Shown: positions 53,274-62,648 of the stretch, piece after piece
Layout: each line of letters starts with the position of its first letter
Numbering within the stretch: the stretch's first letter is position 1
Source: Frankiaceae bacterium
GTDB lineage: Bacteria; Actinomycetota; Actinomycetes; Mycobacteriales; SCTD01
DNA: 64,000 nucleotides
NCBI GenBank assembly: GCA_016650445.1
Contig: JAENVS010000001.1
Location: forward strand, 1-64,000
Direction of reading: 5' to 3'
Notes under the pieces: model-generated
The model's database searches: none
What the model was told of the DNA's origin: nothing
Seen by the model: the letters and a program-made list of their open reading frames with translations, nothing else
Position numbers and translations under genes: made by a program

Positions 53274-55163
53274 CTACCTCGCGATCGGCAGCCGAACGCT
53301 CGACATCCCCTTGCCCGTCAGCAAGGTGACCGTGCCACCGCTGTTGGCAGCAAGCGTGCCGCCCTCACTCGGCGAGAACGTCAGCCGCAGCCGGTGCCCT
53401 GGCGCGAGCACGTAGTCGAGCGGCAGCGATCCGAACGACGTCCGCGTCACCTCACCGGGCACGACGGGCGCACCGCCGCTCGGCGTCGAGATGCCACGCG
53501 GTTTGAGGCTGCTGCGGTAGAAGGCCCGCGCCCAGCCGTAGGAGATCGTGAAAGCCTTCTCCACCGGGCCCTCGAGCGTGTTCTGTGAGACCGAGACGTC
53601 GTTGGCGACGCCGGGCGCGAGGTCGTCGATGCGGACCGCGAAGTTGGTGTCCGGGCCCTGCAGCGTGTAGGCCAGGTCGAAGACGACCTGACCCGACAGG
53701 CGGGTGGCCTTCTTCACCGGCGCCAACACCACCGACTGGCTGTCCGGGGCGTCACCGGCACCGTCGGCGTACGGGAGCTGGCCGTCACCGCCCCGCAGCG
53801 GCACCACCTGGTCGGTGGTCTTGACCGGCCACGAGCGACTGCCGGTCCACGTGCCGGTGGCGCCCTGCACCTCGACGGTCGGCGTGTCCAGCGCACCGGC
53901 CGGCACGCCCTTGAGGAACTGCGCCCACCAGCGGTGCACGGCGGTGCGGTACGCCTGCTGGAACGTGAACGGCAGGATGTGCCCGCCCTTGCGCGCGTGG
54001 TCCGCGTCGGGGGTGTCGGGGTCGACGTGGTCGCCGTTGAGCAGCCACAGCTTCTTCGGCGCGCCCTTGGGCAGCGCGGCCCACATCTGGCCGGTGTTGT
54101 TCATCTTCACGTTGAAGTCGTAGAGACCGTGGATGAGGAAGAACGCCGCCTTGGTGCCCTTGGCGTCCTTGGCGAAGTCGCGCTCCGTCCAGAACGGCAT
54201 GCTCGCGTCTTGGTACGTCGGCGCGTAGCCGGCGTCGGTCGCGAGCCCGAGGGTCGCGATGCAGGCCTTGCGCTCGGCGATGCGCGCCGGCAGGAGTGGG
54301 TCGTCGGTGCCGGAGTTCTGGGTGTCCTCGCCGGCCAGCGCGGCGGTGAACAGCGCCGGGGTCGCGGCGTGCCCCTGGGAGGCGACCCCGTTGAGGAAGT
54401 GGTAGTCGTACCAGCGGTCGATCGCCCGGATCGGCACGACGGCGGCGACGGCGTTCTTGTGCCGGCCGCTGATGGGCTGTTCGACGGCCGCGCCGTTGGC
54501 GAGCGTGCCGTCGTAGCTGCCGCCGGTCAGGCCGACCTTGCCGTTGGACCACTTCTGGTCGGCGATGTGGTCGATGACGTCGACGGCGTCGAACACCTCG
54601 TCACGGTCGCCGTAGACCTGGCAGCCGCTGGTGTTGCGGGTCCCGCGCAGGTCCATCAGCGCGACGGCGTAGCCGCGTGGCACGAAGTACGACGCGTAGA
54701 ACTCCGGGAACGGCGTGGTCTTGCTGCAGCCGCCCGCGACGCTGCCCGGCGCGTGCAGCACCAGCGAGTGCGGCGTCTTGCACTTGCCTTCCCAGCCGCG
54801 TCCGAGCGTGTTGAAGTACGGCGACGCGTCCATGATCGTCGGCAGCTTCACGCCCGGCTTGGTCTTCGGCCGGATGATGTCGACCCAGATGGTGTCGTGG
54901 CCGTTGCGGCTCGGTACGAGCGCGTGCTCGACGACCGCGTCCTTGTAGGAGTACTTCGGGCCGTCGATCTTGTCCATGTCGGGCAGCCGCTTGGACGACG
55001 CCTTCCCGGGCTGGCTGCTGACGGCCTTGGCCGGACCCGTGCTGGTGCCGTTGACGGCCTGCGGCACGGTCTTCTCGGCAGCACCCACGGAGGCAGCGAG
55101 CGGGACCAGCACGACGGCAGCGGTCAGCAGGGCAGCGCTTCGAAAGCTGGTACGGCGAGACAT
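53274..55163 (-). CDS. Secreted CocE/NonD (X-Pro dipeptidyl-peptidase-like) hydrolase
   Basis: The protein has 629 residues from ATG 55163. RSAALLTAAVVLVPLAASVG is a signal peptide. The catalytic Ser (near 216) is in KVGLTGGSYDGTLANGAAVE, the Asp is in FFLIHGLYDFNVK, and the His is in LLNGDHVDPDTP. The C-terminal 200 residues form the jelly-roll beta domain of the S15/CocE family (LDYVLAPGHRLRLTFSPSEG). It would hydrolyse peptides or esters outside the cell. It starts 5 nt downstream of the miaA stop on the same strand. Confidence 0.9.
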   Translation of the reverse strand: MSRRTSFRSAALLTAAVVLVPLAASVGAAEKTVPQAVNGTSTGPAKAVSSQPGKASSKRLPDMDKIDGPKYSYKDAVVEHALVPSRNGHDTIWVDIIRPKTKPGVKLPTIMDASPYFNTLGRGWEGKCKTPHSLVLHAPGSVAGGCSKTTPFPEFYASYFVPRGYAVALMDLRGTRNTSGCQVYGDRDEVFDAVDVIDHIADQKWSNGKVGLTGGSYDGTLANGAAVEQPISGRHKNAVAAVVPIRAIDRWYDYHFLNGVASQGHAATPALFTAALAGEDTQNSGTDDPLLPARIAERKACIATLGLATDAGYAPTYQDASMPFWTERDFAKDAKGTKAAFFLIHGLYDFNVKMNNTGQMWAALPKGAPKKLWLLNGDHVDPDTPDADHARKGGHILPFTFQQAYRTAVHRWWAQFLKGVPAGALDTPTVEVQGATGTWTGSRSWPVKTTDQVVPLRGGDGQLPYADGAGDAPDSQSVVLAPVKKATRLSGQVVFDLAYTLQGPDTNFAVRIDDLAPGVANDVSVSQNTLEGPVEKAFTISYGWARAFYRSSLKPRGISTPSGGAPVVPGEVTRTSFGSLPLDYVLAPGHRLRLTFSPSEGGTLAANSGGTVTLLTGKGMSSVRLPIAR

Positions 55164-55168
55164 GCGGC

Positions 55169-56059
55169 CTACTTCGACGCCACCGCCGCGATTCCCTGCT
55201 CGAACAGGTCGGCTTCGGGGTCCAGCCAGGAGATCCGCGGGTCCCGCCGGAACCAAGCCCGCTGCCGGCGTACGAACCGCCGGGTGGTCGTCTTCGTCAT
55301 CTCGATCGCCTGGGTCTCGTCGTACCGGCCGTCGAGCATCGCCAGCACTTGCGCGTAGCCCAGCGCCCGGCTCGCGGTGACCCCGCCCCGCAGTCCCTGG
55401 GCCGCCAGCGCGCGGACCTCGTCGACCAGGCCGGCCGCCCACATCCGGTCGACCCGTTGGTCGGTGCGGGCGGCCAGGTCGTCGCGGTCCAGCCCGAGGT
55501 AGGTGACGTCGTAGTGACCCGCGTACGCCGTCATCTCCCCCGGCATCCCACCGGTGAGGAGCACGACCTCGAGGGCGCGTACGACGCGGCGGCCGTTGGT
55601 GGGCTCCATCCGGCCGGCGGCGGCCTGGTCGAGGGCGGCGAGGCGGGCGTGGAGGGCGAGGGCGCCGTGCATCTCCAGCTCGGCCTCGAGGGACGCCCGC
55701 AGCTCGGGGTCGGTGCCGGGGAACGACAGCTCGTCGAGCGCCGCGCGGAGGTAGAGCCCGGAGCCGCCGACGAGCACCGGGGTGACGTCGCGGGCGAGCA
55801 GGCCGTCGATCGCCTCGCGGGCCAGCCGCTGGTACTCCGCGGCGGTCGCGGTGTGCGTGACGTCCCAGACGTCGAGCAGGTGGTGCGGGACGCCGTCGCG
55901 TTCAGCCGCGGTCAGCTTCGCCGTACCGATGTCCATGCCGCGGTAGAGCTGCATCGAGTCGGCGTTGACGACGTGGCCGCCGACCTCGCGGGCGATCGCG
56001 ATGCCCAGGTCAGACTTCCCCGTCGCCGTCGGCCCGACAACTGCAACGACGGCGGCCAC
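55169..56059 (-). CDS. miaA: tRNA dimethylallyltransferase
   Basis: The protein has 296 residues. The P-loop is VAVVGPTATGKSDLGIAIA, followed by VVNADSMQLYRGMDIGTAKL with the conserved catalytic Asp. VPHHLLDVWDV, then LVGGSGLYLRAALDELSFPG and RALGYAQVL, are all family blocks. It adds a dimethylallyl group to A37 of tRNAs reading UNN codons. Its position between dapF and the glutamate transporter is the conserved one. Confidence 0.98.
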   Translation of the reverse strand: MAAVVAVVGPTATGKSDLGIAIAREVGGHVVNADSMQLYRGMDIGTAKLTAAERDGVPHHLLDVWDVTHTATAAEYQRLAREAIDGLLARDVTPVLVGGSGLYLRAALDELSFPGTDPELRASLEAELEMHGALALHARLAALDQAAAGRMEPTNGRRVVRALEVVLLTGGMPGEMTAYAGHYDVTYLGLDRDDLAARTDQRVDRMWAAGLVDEVRALAAQGLRGGVTASRALGYAQVLAMLDGRYDETQAIEMTKTTTRRFVRRQRAWFRRDPRISWLDPEADLFEQGIAAVASK

Positions 56060-56076
56060 CGGCCGACCCTACGGGC

Positions 56077-57885
56077 CTAGGTGACGGTGGCCTTGATGGT
56101 GAAGGCCTTTCCGGCCGCACCGCTGTAGGTGTAGATGCCGACGTACCACCAGCCGGCGCCCGGGTTGTTCAGCGTCACGTTCTCGGTGTTGCTGCCGGTC
56201 TCGCTCGAGGCGTCCTTGCTCGCCGTCGTCGGCTTGCTGCCGTTCTTGGTCAGCAGGTCGAGGTCGGGGTTGCAGGAGATGATCGAGCAGGACGGACCCG
56301 TGAGGTTCAGCGTCAGCTTGGTCGCGCCGCTCGGGACGCTGACCTTGTAGTAGACGTAGCCGCCCGCCGCCGCGTTGGTGCCGCTGCGGGTCGCACCGCT
56401 CGTGAGGGTCGGCGTCACCGGGTCGGGGTCACCGCCCGCGGTCGGGCTGGCGGACGGGCTGCTCGTCGGGCTCGTCGTCGGCGACGCGGACGGTGAGGCG
56501 CTCGGGCTGGCGCTCGGGGAGGCACTCGGCGACGCGGTCGGGCTCGGCGGCGCGGTGCCGTCGTTGGCGGCGACCAGGTTCCTGCCGTCGCTCTGGTACG
56601 CGACGGTCGCGTACGCCGAGGTCGACTGCGCCTCGGTGCCGCTCGCCGACGCGCACGCGTTGATGCAGCCGTCGGCGTACCCGACGACGACGCGGCCGTC
56701 CTTGGTCGTGTTGGCGTCGATGAAGTCGAGCAGGTTGCGGCCGCTGTTGCAGGTCGTGCCGTCCGCGCACATCCAGCCGCGCTGCACCGGGTCGGCGCTG
56801 GCCTTGACCGTTGTCCACGTGAGGCCGCCGTCGTACGTCGTCGAGACGAACAGGTCCCAGACGCCGTGCCAGGCGCTCGAGAACGGGTTGCCCGGCGTCG
56901 TGCTGCCGAGGTAGGCGACGGCCACCCGGCCGTTGTCACCGGACGTCGCGGCCTGGAACGTGCTGTTGACGATCGGCGGGTCGTAGGTGCCGGCGAGATC
57001 CGTCACCCGGTCCCAGGTGCTGCCGCCGGTCGTCGACCGCGCGACGTACGGGTGGTTGTCGCCGTGCTGCCATGCCTCGTAGACCGTGTTGTCCGGCGTG
57101 ATCGCGACGGACGGGTCGAAGCCCGTCACCGGCTCGGTCGAACCCGGGATCACGTACGACGACCAGCTGCTGCCGTTGTTCGTGGTGATGCCGCCGCCCT
57201 GCTTGCCACCGCAGTGCGAGTTCGGGAGGTACGCCGTACCGTTCGGGGCGACCTTGACGTGCCCGTGCAAGCTGCCGCAGGCGCCGCCGACGAGGGCAGG
57301 CGGACCGAAGGTCAGGCCGCCGTTGGAGCTGGTCGCGCAGGCGTCGTTGCCGTTCTGCGCGCAGTAGTAGACCGCCCGGTTGTACGTCGCCCCGAGCGGG
57401 GCCGCGCCCTTCCAGGCACCGGACCCGATGCTCTCGTGATCGACCACGCCGGCACAGGCATTGCCCATCTGCTGCCAGGAGCCGCCGTCGTTGTCGCTGT
57501 AGGACAGCGCGCTGCACTCGCCGGCGAGGCCGCCGGCGAAGGTGCGGCCGCTGGTGCGGTCGGTCCACAGGATCGGGTCGATGTTGAACGTCGACGTCAT
57601 CGGGGTGACGTTGCTCCAGGTCGCGGCGCCCGTGGTCGGGTTCACGATGATCTTGTAGGTGCTGGCGTACGACTGGTACATCAGCGCGCCGCTGGTGCCG
57701 TTCACGCCGAGGGAGGGCTCGCCGGCGTTGTTCACGTTGGGCAGCGAGGCGGGCGCCGCCAGGCTGGTGAAGACCGGCGCGGTGACGCTCGCAGAGGCCG
57801 TCAGCGGGGCGCTGAGCAGGGCCAGCCCGGCCGCGGCGAGGACCGCGGCGGCGAGGACGGACGGGACGAGGCGGCGGTGGGCCAC
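56077..57885 (-). CDS. Secreted sialidase-like BNR-repeat protein with PPC-like domain
   Basis: The protein has 602 residues. VLAAAVLAAAGLALLSAPLT is in the signal peptide. Asp-box/BNR blades of a beta propeller appear as YSDNDGGSWQQ, TTNNGSSWSS, RSTTGGSTWDR and STTYDGGLTWTT. A Ser/Pro/Ala linker of PSAS repeats (about 56450-56545) precedes a C-terminal PPC-type beta sandwich (YVYYKVSVPSGATKLTLNLT then GWWYVGIYTYSGAAGKAFTI). The sialidase FRIP motif and catalytic triad are not evident, so true sialidase activity is doubtful; it may bind or cut another glycan or protein. Confidence 0.8.
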   Translation of the reverse strand: MAHRRLVPSVLAAAVLAAAGLALLSAPLTASASVTAPVFTSLAAPASLPNVNNAGEPSLGVNGTSGALMYQSYASTYKIIVNPTTGAATWSNVTPMTSTFNIDPILWTDRTSGRTFAGGLAGECSALSYSDNDGGSWQQMGNACAGVVDHESIGSGAWKGAAPLGATYNRAVYYCAQNGNDACATSSNGGLTFGPPALVGGACGSLHGHVKVAPNGTAYLPNSHCGGKQGGGITTNNGSSWSSYVIPGSTEPVTGFDPSVAITPDNTVYEAWQHGDNHPYVARSTTGGSTWDRVTDLAGTYDPPIVNSTFQAATSGDNGRVAVAYLGSTTPGNPFSSAWHGVWDLFVSTTYDGGLTWTTVKASADPVQRGWMCADGTTCNSGRNLLDFIDANTTKDGRVVVGYADGCINACASASGTEAQSTSAYATVAYQSDGRNLVAANDGTAPPSPTASPSASPSASPSASPSASPTTSPTSSPSASPTAGGDPDPVTPTLTSGATRSGTNAAAGGYVYYKVSVPSGATKLTLNLTGPSCSIISCNPDLDLLTKNGSKPTTASKDASSETGSNTENVTLNNPGAGWWYVGIYTYSGAAGKAFTIKATVT

Positions 57886-58049
57886 GGGGGGGTGCTCCAG
57901 GGTGAGGGCGGCAGTGGTTGCTCCCCCTACGAACGGCCGGGCGAGCCAATCCTCGCGCTTTGGCGGGCTTTGTCCTGTTTCATACCCCGACGCGGAAGCG
58001 TTACACGCGGGGCCCCGGCGGGCGCAGCTCCCCCGCTAGGGTCGCGAAC

Positions 58050-58799
58050 GTGGGCGCAAACGGACATCCGCTGGTGTCTCTCCAGCACGTCGACAAGCGC
58101 TTCGGCACGCTGCACGCGCTCAAGGACGTCAGCCTGGACGTCGCGGCCGGCGAGGTCGTGGTCGTCATCGGCCCGTCGGGCTCCGGGAAGTCGACGCTGT
58201 GCCGCTGCATCAACCGGCTGGAGACCATCGACGGCGGAACGATCACCGTCGACGGGCAGCCACTGCCGGAAGAGGGCCGGGCGCTGGCCCGGTTGCGGGC
58301 CGACATCGGGATGGTGTTCCAGTCCTTCAACCTGTTCGCTCACAAGAGCGTGCTCGACAACATCACCCTGGGACCGATCAAGGTGCGAGGGACCGACCGT
58401 GGCGCGGCCGAGAAGAAGGCCCGTGAGCTGCTCGACCGGGTCGGCATCGGCGACAAGGCCGGCGCGATGCCGGCCCAGCTCTCAGGCGGTCAGCAGCAGC
58501 GCGCCGCGATCGCCCGGGCGCTGGCCATGGAGCCCAAGCTCATGCTCTTCGACGAGCCCACTTCGGCCCTCGACCCGGAGTACATCCGCGAGGTCCTCGA
58601 CGTGATGCGCGGCCTCGCCGACGACGGCATGACGATGATCGTCGTCACCCACGAGATGGGGTTCGCCCGGTCGGCGGCGTCCCGTGTCGTGTTCATGGAC
58701 CAGGGCCGTCTCGTCGAGGACGCGGCCCCCGACACCTTCTTCACCGCGCCCGAGAGCGATCGGGCGCGCGACTTCCTGGCCACGATCCTGACCCACTGA
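58050..58799 (+). CDS. gluA: Glutamate ABC transporter ATP-binding protein
   Basis: The protein has 249 residues from GTG 58050. Walker A is IGPSGSGKSTLCRCINRLE, the signature is QLSGGQQQRAAIARAL, and Walker B is LMLFDEPTSALDPE. The early part, NLFAHKSVLDNITLGPI, is typical of polar amino-acid importers (GlnQ/GluA). It heads a four-gene operon, 32 nt before gluB. The in-frame stretch upstream of 58050 is non-conserved leader. Confidence 0.95.
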   Translation: MGANGHPLVSLQHVDKRFGTLHALKDVSLDVAAGEVVVVIGPSGSGKSTLCRCINRLETIDGGTITVDGQPLPEEGRALARLRADIGMVFQSFNLFAHKSVLDNITLGPIKVRGTDRGAAEKKARELLDRVGIGDKAGAMPAQLSGGQQQRAAIARALAMEPKLMLFDEPTSALDPEYIREVLDVMRGLADDGMTMIVVTHEMGFARSAASRVVFMDQGRLVEDAAPDTFFTAPESDRARDFLATILTH

Positions 58800-58831
58800 C
58801 GGCCGAACGCACCTCCACCGAAGGGAACCAC

Positions 58832-59707
58832 GTGACACCCCGCACCCGCCTCCGCATCGGAGCAACCCTCGCCGCCGTCGCCCTCGCCGCCACGGCATGT
58901 GGCGGCAGCAGTGACGGCGACGACCTCGGCTCGGACGACAAGAAGCCGACGTTCGCCTCCGACACGACCATGGGCAAGATCCAGGCCAAGGGCACGATGA
59001 CGGTCGGCACGAAGTTCGACCAGCCGCTGTACGGCGAGAAGACCCTCAGCGGTGACGTCGAGGGCTTCGACGTGGAGATCGCGCGGCTCATCGCCGACGA
59101 GCTCGGCGTGAAGGTGAACTTCGTCGAGGCCGTCAGCAAGAACCGCGAGCCGTTCATCCAGAACGGCAACGTCGACATCGTCGTCGCGACGTACACGATC
59201 AACGACAAGCGCAAGAAGATCGTCGACTTCGCCGGCCCGTACTACCAGACCGGTCAGTCACTGATGGTCCGCAAGGACGACTCGGCCATCAACAGCAAGG
59301 ACGACCTCGCCGGCAAGAAGGTCTGCTCCGTCGAGGGATCCACCCCCGCCGAGCGCATCAAGACCGAGGCGCCGAAGGCTCTCGTCACCCTGTTCGACGC
59401 GTATGGCAAGTGCGCGACCGCGCTGGAGAACAAGCAGGTCGACGCGGTGACCACCGACGAAGCCATCCTGCTGGGGCTGGTCAGCAAGAAGCCGGACGCC
59501 TACAAGGTCGTCGGTGAGACGTTCAGCGAGGAGCCGTACGGCATCGGCCTGAAGAAGGGCGACCAGGCATTCCGCGACTTCCTCAACGACTTCGTCGAGA
59601 AGATCTACGAGGACGGCCGCTGGAAGAAGGCGCTGGAGAAGACCGTCGGCAAGGTCCAGGACTCCCTTCCTGAGCCCCCGGCCGTCGACCGCTACACCTC
59701 CGCTTAG
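58832..59707 (+). CDS. gluB: Glutamate-binding lipoprotein
   Basis: The protein has 291 residues from GTG 58832. The signal TLAAVALAATACGGSSDGDD contains the lipobox TAC. The type II binding fold has KGTMTVGTKFDQPLYGEK, then VEGFDVEIARLIADELGV and NVDIVVATYTINDKRKKIVD. DLAGKKVCSVEGSTPAERIK resembles the GluB/GlnH group. It delivers glutamate (or glutamine/aspartate) to the two permeases encoded downstream. Confidence 0.93.
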   Translation: MTPRTRLRIGATLAAVALAATACGGSSDGDDLGSDDKKPTFASDTTMGKIQAKGTMTVGTKFDQPLYGEKTLSGDVEGFDVEIARLIADELGVKVNFVEAVSKNREPFIQNGNVDIVVATYTINDKRKKIVDFAGPYYQTGQSLMVRKDDSAINSKDDLAGKKVCSVEGSTPAERIKTEAPKALVTLFDAYGKCATALENKQVDAVTTDEAILLGLVSKKPDAYKVVGETFSEEPYGIGLKKGDQAFRDFLNDFVEKIYEDGRWKKALEKTVGKVQDSLPEPPAVDRYTSA

Positions 59708-59730
59708 CCCGACCGCTAGGACCCTCCGCC

Positions 59731-60390
59731 GTGCAGCTCTCGACCGTCACCGACAACCTCGACGTCTACCTCGAGGGCTTCGTCGGGACGCTCAAGCTCA
59801 CGGCACTGGGGGCAACCGGTTCGCTGGTGCTCGGCACCGTACTGGCCACGATGCGGGTCAGTCCGGTGCCGAGCCTGCGGGCGGGTGCGACCGTCTACGT
59901 CGAGATCCTGCGCAACTGCCCACTGCCGGTCCTCGCGGTGCTGCTCGCCTTCGGGCTGCCCAAGCTGGGCCCGCCGATCCAGGGCCTCTCCTTCTTCACC
60001 TGGGCGGTGCTGGCGATCGCGCTGTACCACGCCGCCTTCGTCTGCGAGGCGCTGCGCTCAGGCGTCAACTCGGTCGCCACCGGCCAGGGTGAGGCGGCCC
60101 GATCCCTGGGGCTGACCTTCGGACAGACGATGTCGCTGGTCGTGCTCCCGCAGGCCTTCCGCACGGTCGTGCCGCCACTGGGCAACATCCTGATCGCGCT
60201 CACCAAGAACTCCGCGGTCGCCGCCACCATCGACGTCACCGACATCACCAACCAGACCGAGTTCGTCATCAACGACACGGTCGACCCGCTCGCCGCCCTC
60301 GCGGGCGCGGCCTTCTTCTACCTGCTGCTGACGCTGCCGACCGGGCTGCTCGTCGGCCGGCTCGAGCGTCGTACGGCGTTCTCCCGATGA
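59731..60390 (+). CDS. gluC: Glutamate ABC transporter permease
   Basis: The protein has 219 residues from GTG 59731 and about five membrane helices. VYVEILRNCPLPVLAVLLAF and the EAA loop GEAARSLGLTFGQTMSLVVL then PQAFRTVVPPLGNILIALTK are hallmarks of the HisM/GlnP type. It forms the channel with GluD. Its stop overlaps the gluD start (ATGA). Confidence 0.93.
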   Translation: MQLSTVTDNLDVYLEGFVGTLKLTALGATGSLVLGTVLATMRVSPVPSLRAGATVYVEILRNCPLPVLAVLLAFGLPKLGPPIQGLSFFTWAVLAIALYHAAFVCEALRSGVNSVATGQGEAARSLGLTFGQTMSLVVLPQAFRTVVPPLGNILIALTKNSAVAATIDVTDITNQTEFVINDTVDPLAALAGAAFFYLLLTLPTGLLVGRLERRTAFSR

Positions 60391-61244
60391 CAACCGTGAC
60401 GGCGTACGGCGACCCGCTGGGTCCGCGTGGGCGCCGGCGCGCGCTGATCGCGTCCGTCGTCGGCGGGCTGGTGCTGCTCGGTCTGCTCGCCATCGCGATC
60501 GGCAAGTTCGCCTCCGCCGGCCAACTCGACGGCGAGCGCTGGGACGAGCTGCTCTCCACCGACGGCGCGCAGGCGTTCTGGCGCGGGTTGCGGGCGACGT
60601 TGAAGGCGGCGGCTGCGGCCGTTGCGCTGTCGGTCACCGTGGGCACGGTCATGGCCCTGGGGCGGCTGTCGCAGCGCCGCGTCGTGCGGGCGCTGGCCGG
60701 CACCTACGTGCAGCTGTTCCGCGCACTGCCGTCGCTGCTGCTGATCCTGTTCGGCTTCTTCGGGCTGCCGGCGCTCGGCATCGACGTCAGCAAGTACTGG
60801 GCCCTCGTGATCGGTCTCACGCTGTACAACAGCGCGATCTTCGCCGAGGTGATCCGGGCCGGTGTTCTGTCGCTCCCCCGGGGTCAGGCCGAGGCGGCGT
60901 ACGCCGTGGGCATGACACGCGGCCAGGCGCAGCGCCTCGTCGTGCTGCCGCAGGCCGTGTCGCGGATGCTGCCTTCGTTGGTGGCGCAGGGCGTGGTCGT
61001 GCTCAAGGACACGTCGTACGGCTTCGTGATCGGGTACGAGGAGCTGCTGCGCACCGGGCAGTTCGCGGGTGAGTCGACGGCGAGCCTGCTGCAGGCCTAC
61101 CTGATCGTCGCGATCGTGTACGTCGCCGTGTGCTTCGCACTGTCACAGCTGGCGCGGTGGCTGGAGGGGCGGCAGGCGCGGCGCTACGGGCACGCGGCGG
61201 TCGTGGCTCCCGGCGTGGAGGACCTCGCGGTCGTGCAGCGCTGA
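60387..61244 (+). CDS. gluD: Glutamate ABC transporter permease
   Basis: The protein has 285 residues from ATG 60387. The N-terminal cytoplasmic part is charged and is followed by membrane helices. YVQLFRALPSLLLILFGFFG and the EAA loop GQAEAAYAVGMTRGQAQRLV then LPQAVSRMLPSLVAQGVVVL define the second HisM-type subunit. The C-terminal 20 residues are cytoplasmic. It is the last gene of the operon gluABCD. Confidence 0.93.
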   Translation: MTTVTAYGDPLGPRGRRRALIASVVGGLVLLGLLAIAIGKFASAGQLDGERWDELLSTDGAQAFWRGLRATLKAAAAAVALSVTVGTVMALGRLSQRRVVRALAGTYVQLFRALPSLLLILFGFFGLPALGIDVSKYWALVIGLTLYNSAIFAEVIRAGVLSLPRGQAEAAYAVGMTRGQAQRLVVLPQAVSRMLPSLVAQGVVVLKDTSYGFVIGYEELLRTGQFAGESTASLLQAYLIVAIVYVAVCFALSQLARWLEGRQARRYGHAAVVAPGVEDLAVVQR

Positions 61245-61370
61245 GCCCGACGTCGTTGATCATCGCCGGAGAAGGTCACCGCTGATCGTCGGCGGACGGG
61301 ACCGCACCTGCGTTGATCATGAGGAGTCCCGACGTGGATGGTCTGCCGCCGCAGCGGTGTTCTACCCGGC

Positions 61371-62390
61371 ATGACCCCTGCACCCCCCGTGCTGCCCTTG
61401 GCCGTCCTGGACTTCGTCGGCATCGAGCACGGGGAGACGCCCGCCGAGGCGATCCGCGGTGCCGCCGGCATCGCGCAGGCCGTCGAGCGCGAGGGCTACG
61501 GCCGCCTTTGGGTGTCCGAGCACCACAACATGAAGAGCCTGGCATGCAGCGCGCCCGAGCTGCTGGTCGGCCACCTCGCCTCGCAGACGGAGACGCTGCG
61601 CGTCGGCGCCGCCGGGATCATGCTGCCGAACCATGCGGCCTTCAAGGTCGCGGAGCTGTTCCGCACGCTTCTCGCCATGCACCCCGGCCGCATCGACCTC
61701 GCTCTCGGACGTGCCCCCGGGACCGACCCGCTGACCGCTCACGTGCTGCGGCGCGGCCTGCGCGTGGACCCTGCCGCCGAGTTCCCCACGCAGGTCGCCG
61801 AGCTGCTTGCGTTCCTGGGCGACGGGTTCCCAGAGGGGCATCCGTACGAGTCCTTGATCGTCGCACCTGTGGTCGACGAGCGGCCCGAGGTCTTCGTGCT
61901 CGGCTCGAGCGCATACGGCGCGAAGTTCGCCGCGATCAACGGCCTGCGCGCGGTGTTTGCCCACCACATGAGCCCCGAGATCGCGGTCGACGTGCTCCGG
62001 GAGTACCGCCGGGACTTCACGCCCCGGGTAGATGGCGACGCGCCTTACTCCGCCATGTCGGTGCTGGCGTTTGCGAGCGATGACGAGCAGGCGCGCCGGG
62101 AGTTCGAGGCGGCCTGGGCGCTGACGATGCGCAACCTGTCGCGCGGGGTGCGGGAGCCGCTGCGTCCCGAGGAGGTACAGGAGCATGCCCGGTCCGGCGC
62201 CTTCACTGGCGGCGATGTGGACAACGCCCGCATGGTCGTCGGCGAGCCGAAGGTCGTGGTCGAGCGGCTGCTCGAGCTGAAGGCGGCAGCACAGGCTGAC
62301 GAGATCGTCGTCGTCACGCCGAGCCTCAACCGTGCCCGCCGGACCGACAGCTTCACCAGGATCGCCCACGGCTGGCGCATCGCTGCCTAA
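61371..62390 (+). CDS. MsnO8-like LLM flavin-dependent monooxygenase
   Basis: The protein has 339 residues from ATG 61371. PLAVLDFVGIEHGETPAEAI, then YGRLWVSEHHNMKSLACSAP and VGAAGIMLPNHAAFKVAELF, identify the luciferase-like family, with HPGRIDLALGRAPGTD as the flavin-binding signature. This subgroup (often called MsnO8) lacks a fixed substrate in the literature I know. It follows the glutamate operon by 126 nt. Confidence 0.92.
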   Translation: MTPAPPVLPLAVLDFVGIEHGETPAEAIRGAAGIAQAVEREGYGRLWVSEHHNMKSLACSAPELLVGHLASQTETLRVGAAGIMLPNHAAFKVAELFRTLLAMHPGRIDLALGRAPGTDPLTAHVLRRGLRVDPAAEFPTQVAELLAFLGDGFPEGHPYESLIVAPVVDERPEVFVLGSSAYGAKFAAINGLRAVFAHHMSPEIAVDVLREYRRDFTPRVDGDAPYSAMSVLAFASDDEQARREFEAAWALTMRNLSRGVREPLRPEEVQEHARSGAFTGGDVDNARMVVGEPKVVVERLLELKAAAQADEIVVVTPSLNRARRTDSFTRIAHGWRIAA

Positions 62391-62648
62391 CGCGGCCGCC
62401 GAGCCATCAGGCAGTGACGTCGAGACCGGCTGTCCCCAGAACGCCGCCTCGGTCCCCAGCGGGACCCGCGCCGCACCGTGACGACCAGCCCCGTCGCATC
62501 GGCACGCAGAAGACGCCCGTCTCGTTCCAGAACGCGTGTGACCGCTTCACGTTCACGGAGGTTCTCGTGCAGCCCGCGGATGCGCCGGCCAGCGGACCCT
62601 CGGCAGCAGAGCGACTCGCGGCAGATGAGTGCGTCTTCACGTGTGTGC
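62391..62648. other. Intergenic region between the monooxygenase and the Erg6-like gene
   Basis: Short frames on both strands (62407-62640 minus, 62414-62668 plus) have no recognisable domain and no good start signal. The two flanking genes are convergent. No strong hairpin was found. Confidence 0.4.

Noticed and set aside
56445-56545. Short repeats resembling a CRISPR or microsatellite
   Set aside because: They encode the in-frame PSAS linker of the BNR protein; no spacers or cas genes.
61251-61325. GTTGATCAT repeated twice downstream of gluD
   Set aside because: Short direct repeat without pairing partner or conserved spacing; no terminator-like stem could be drawn.
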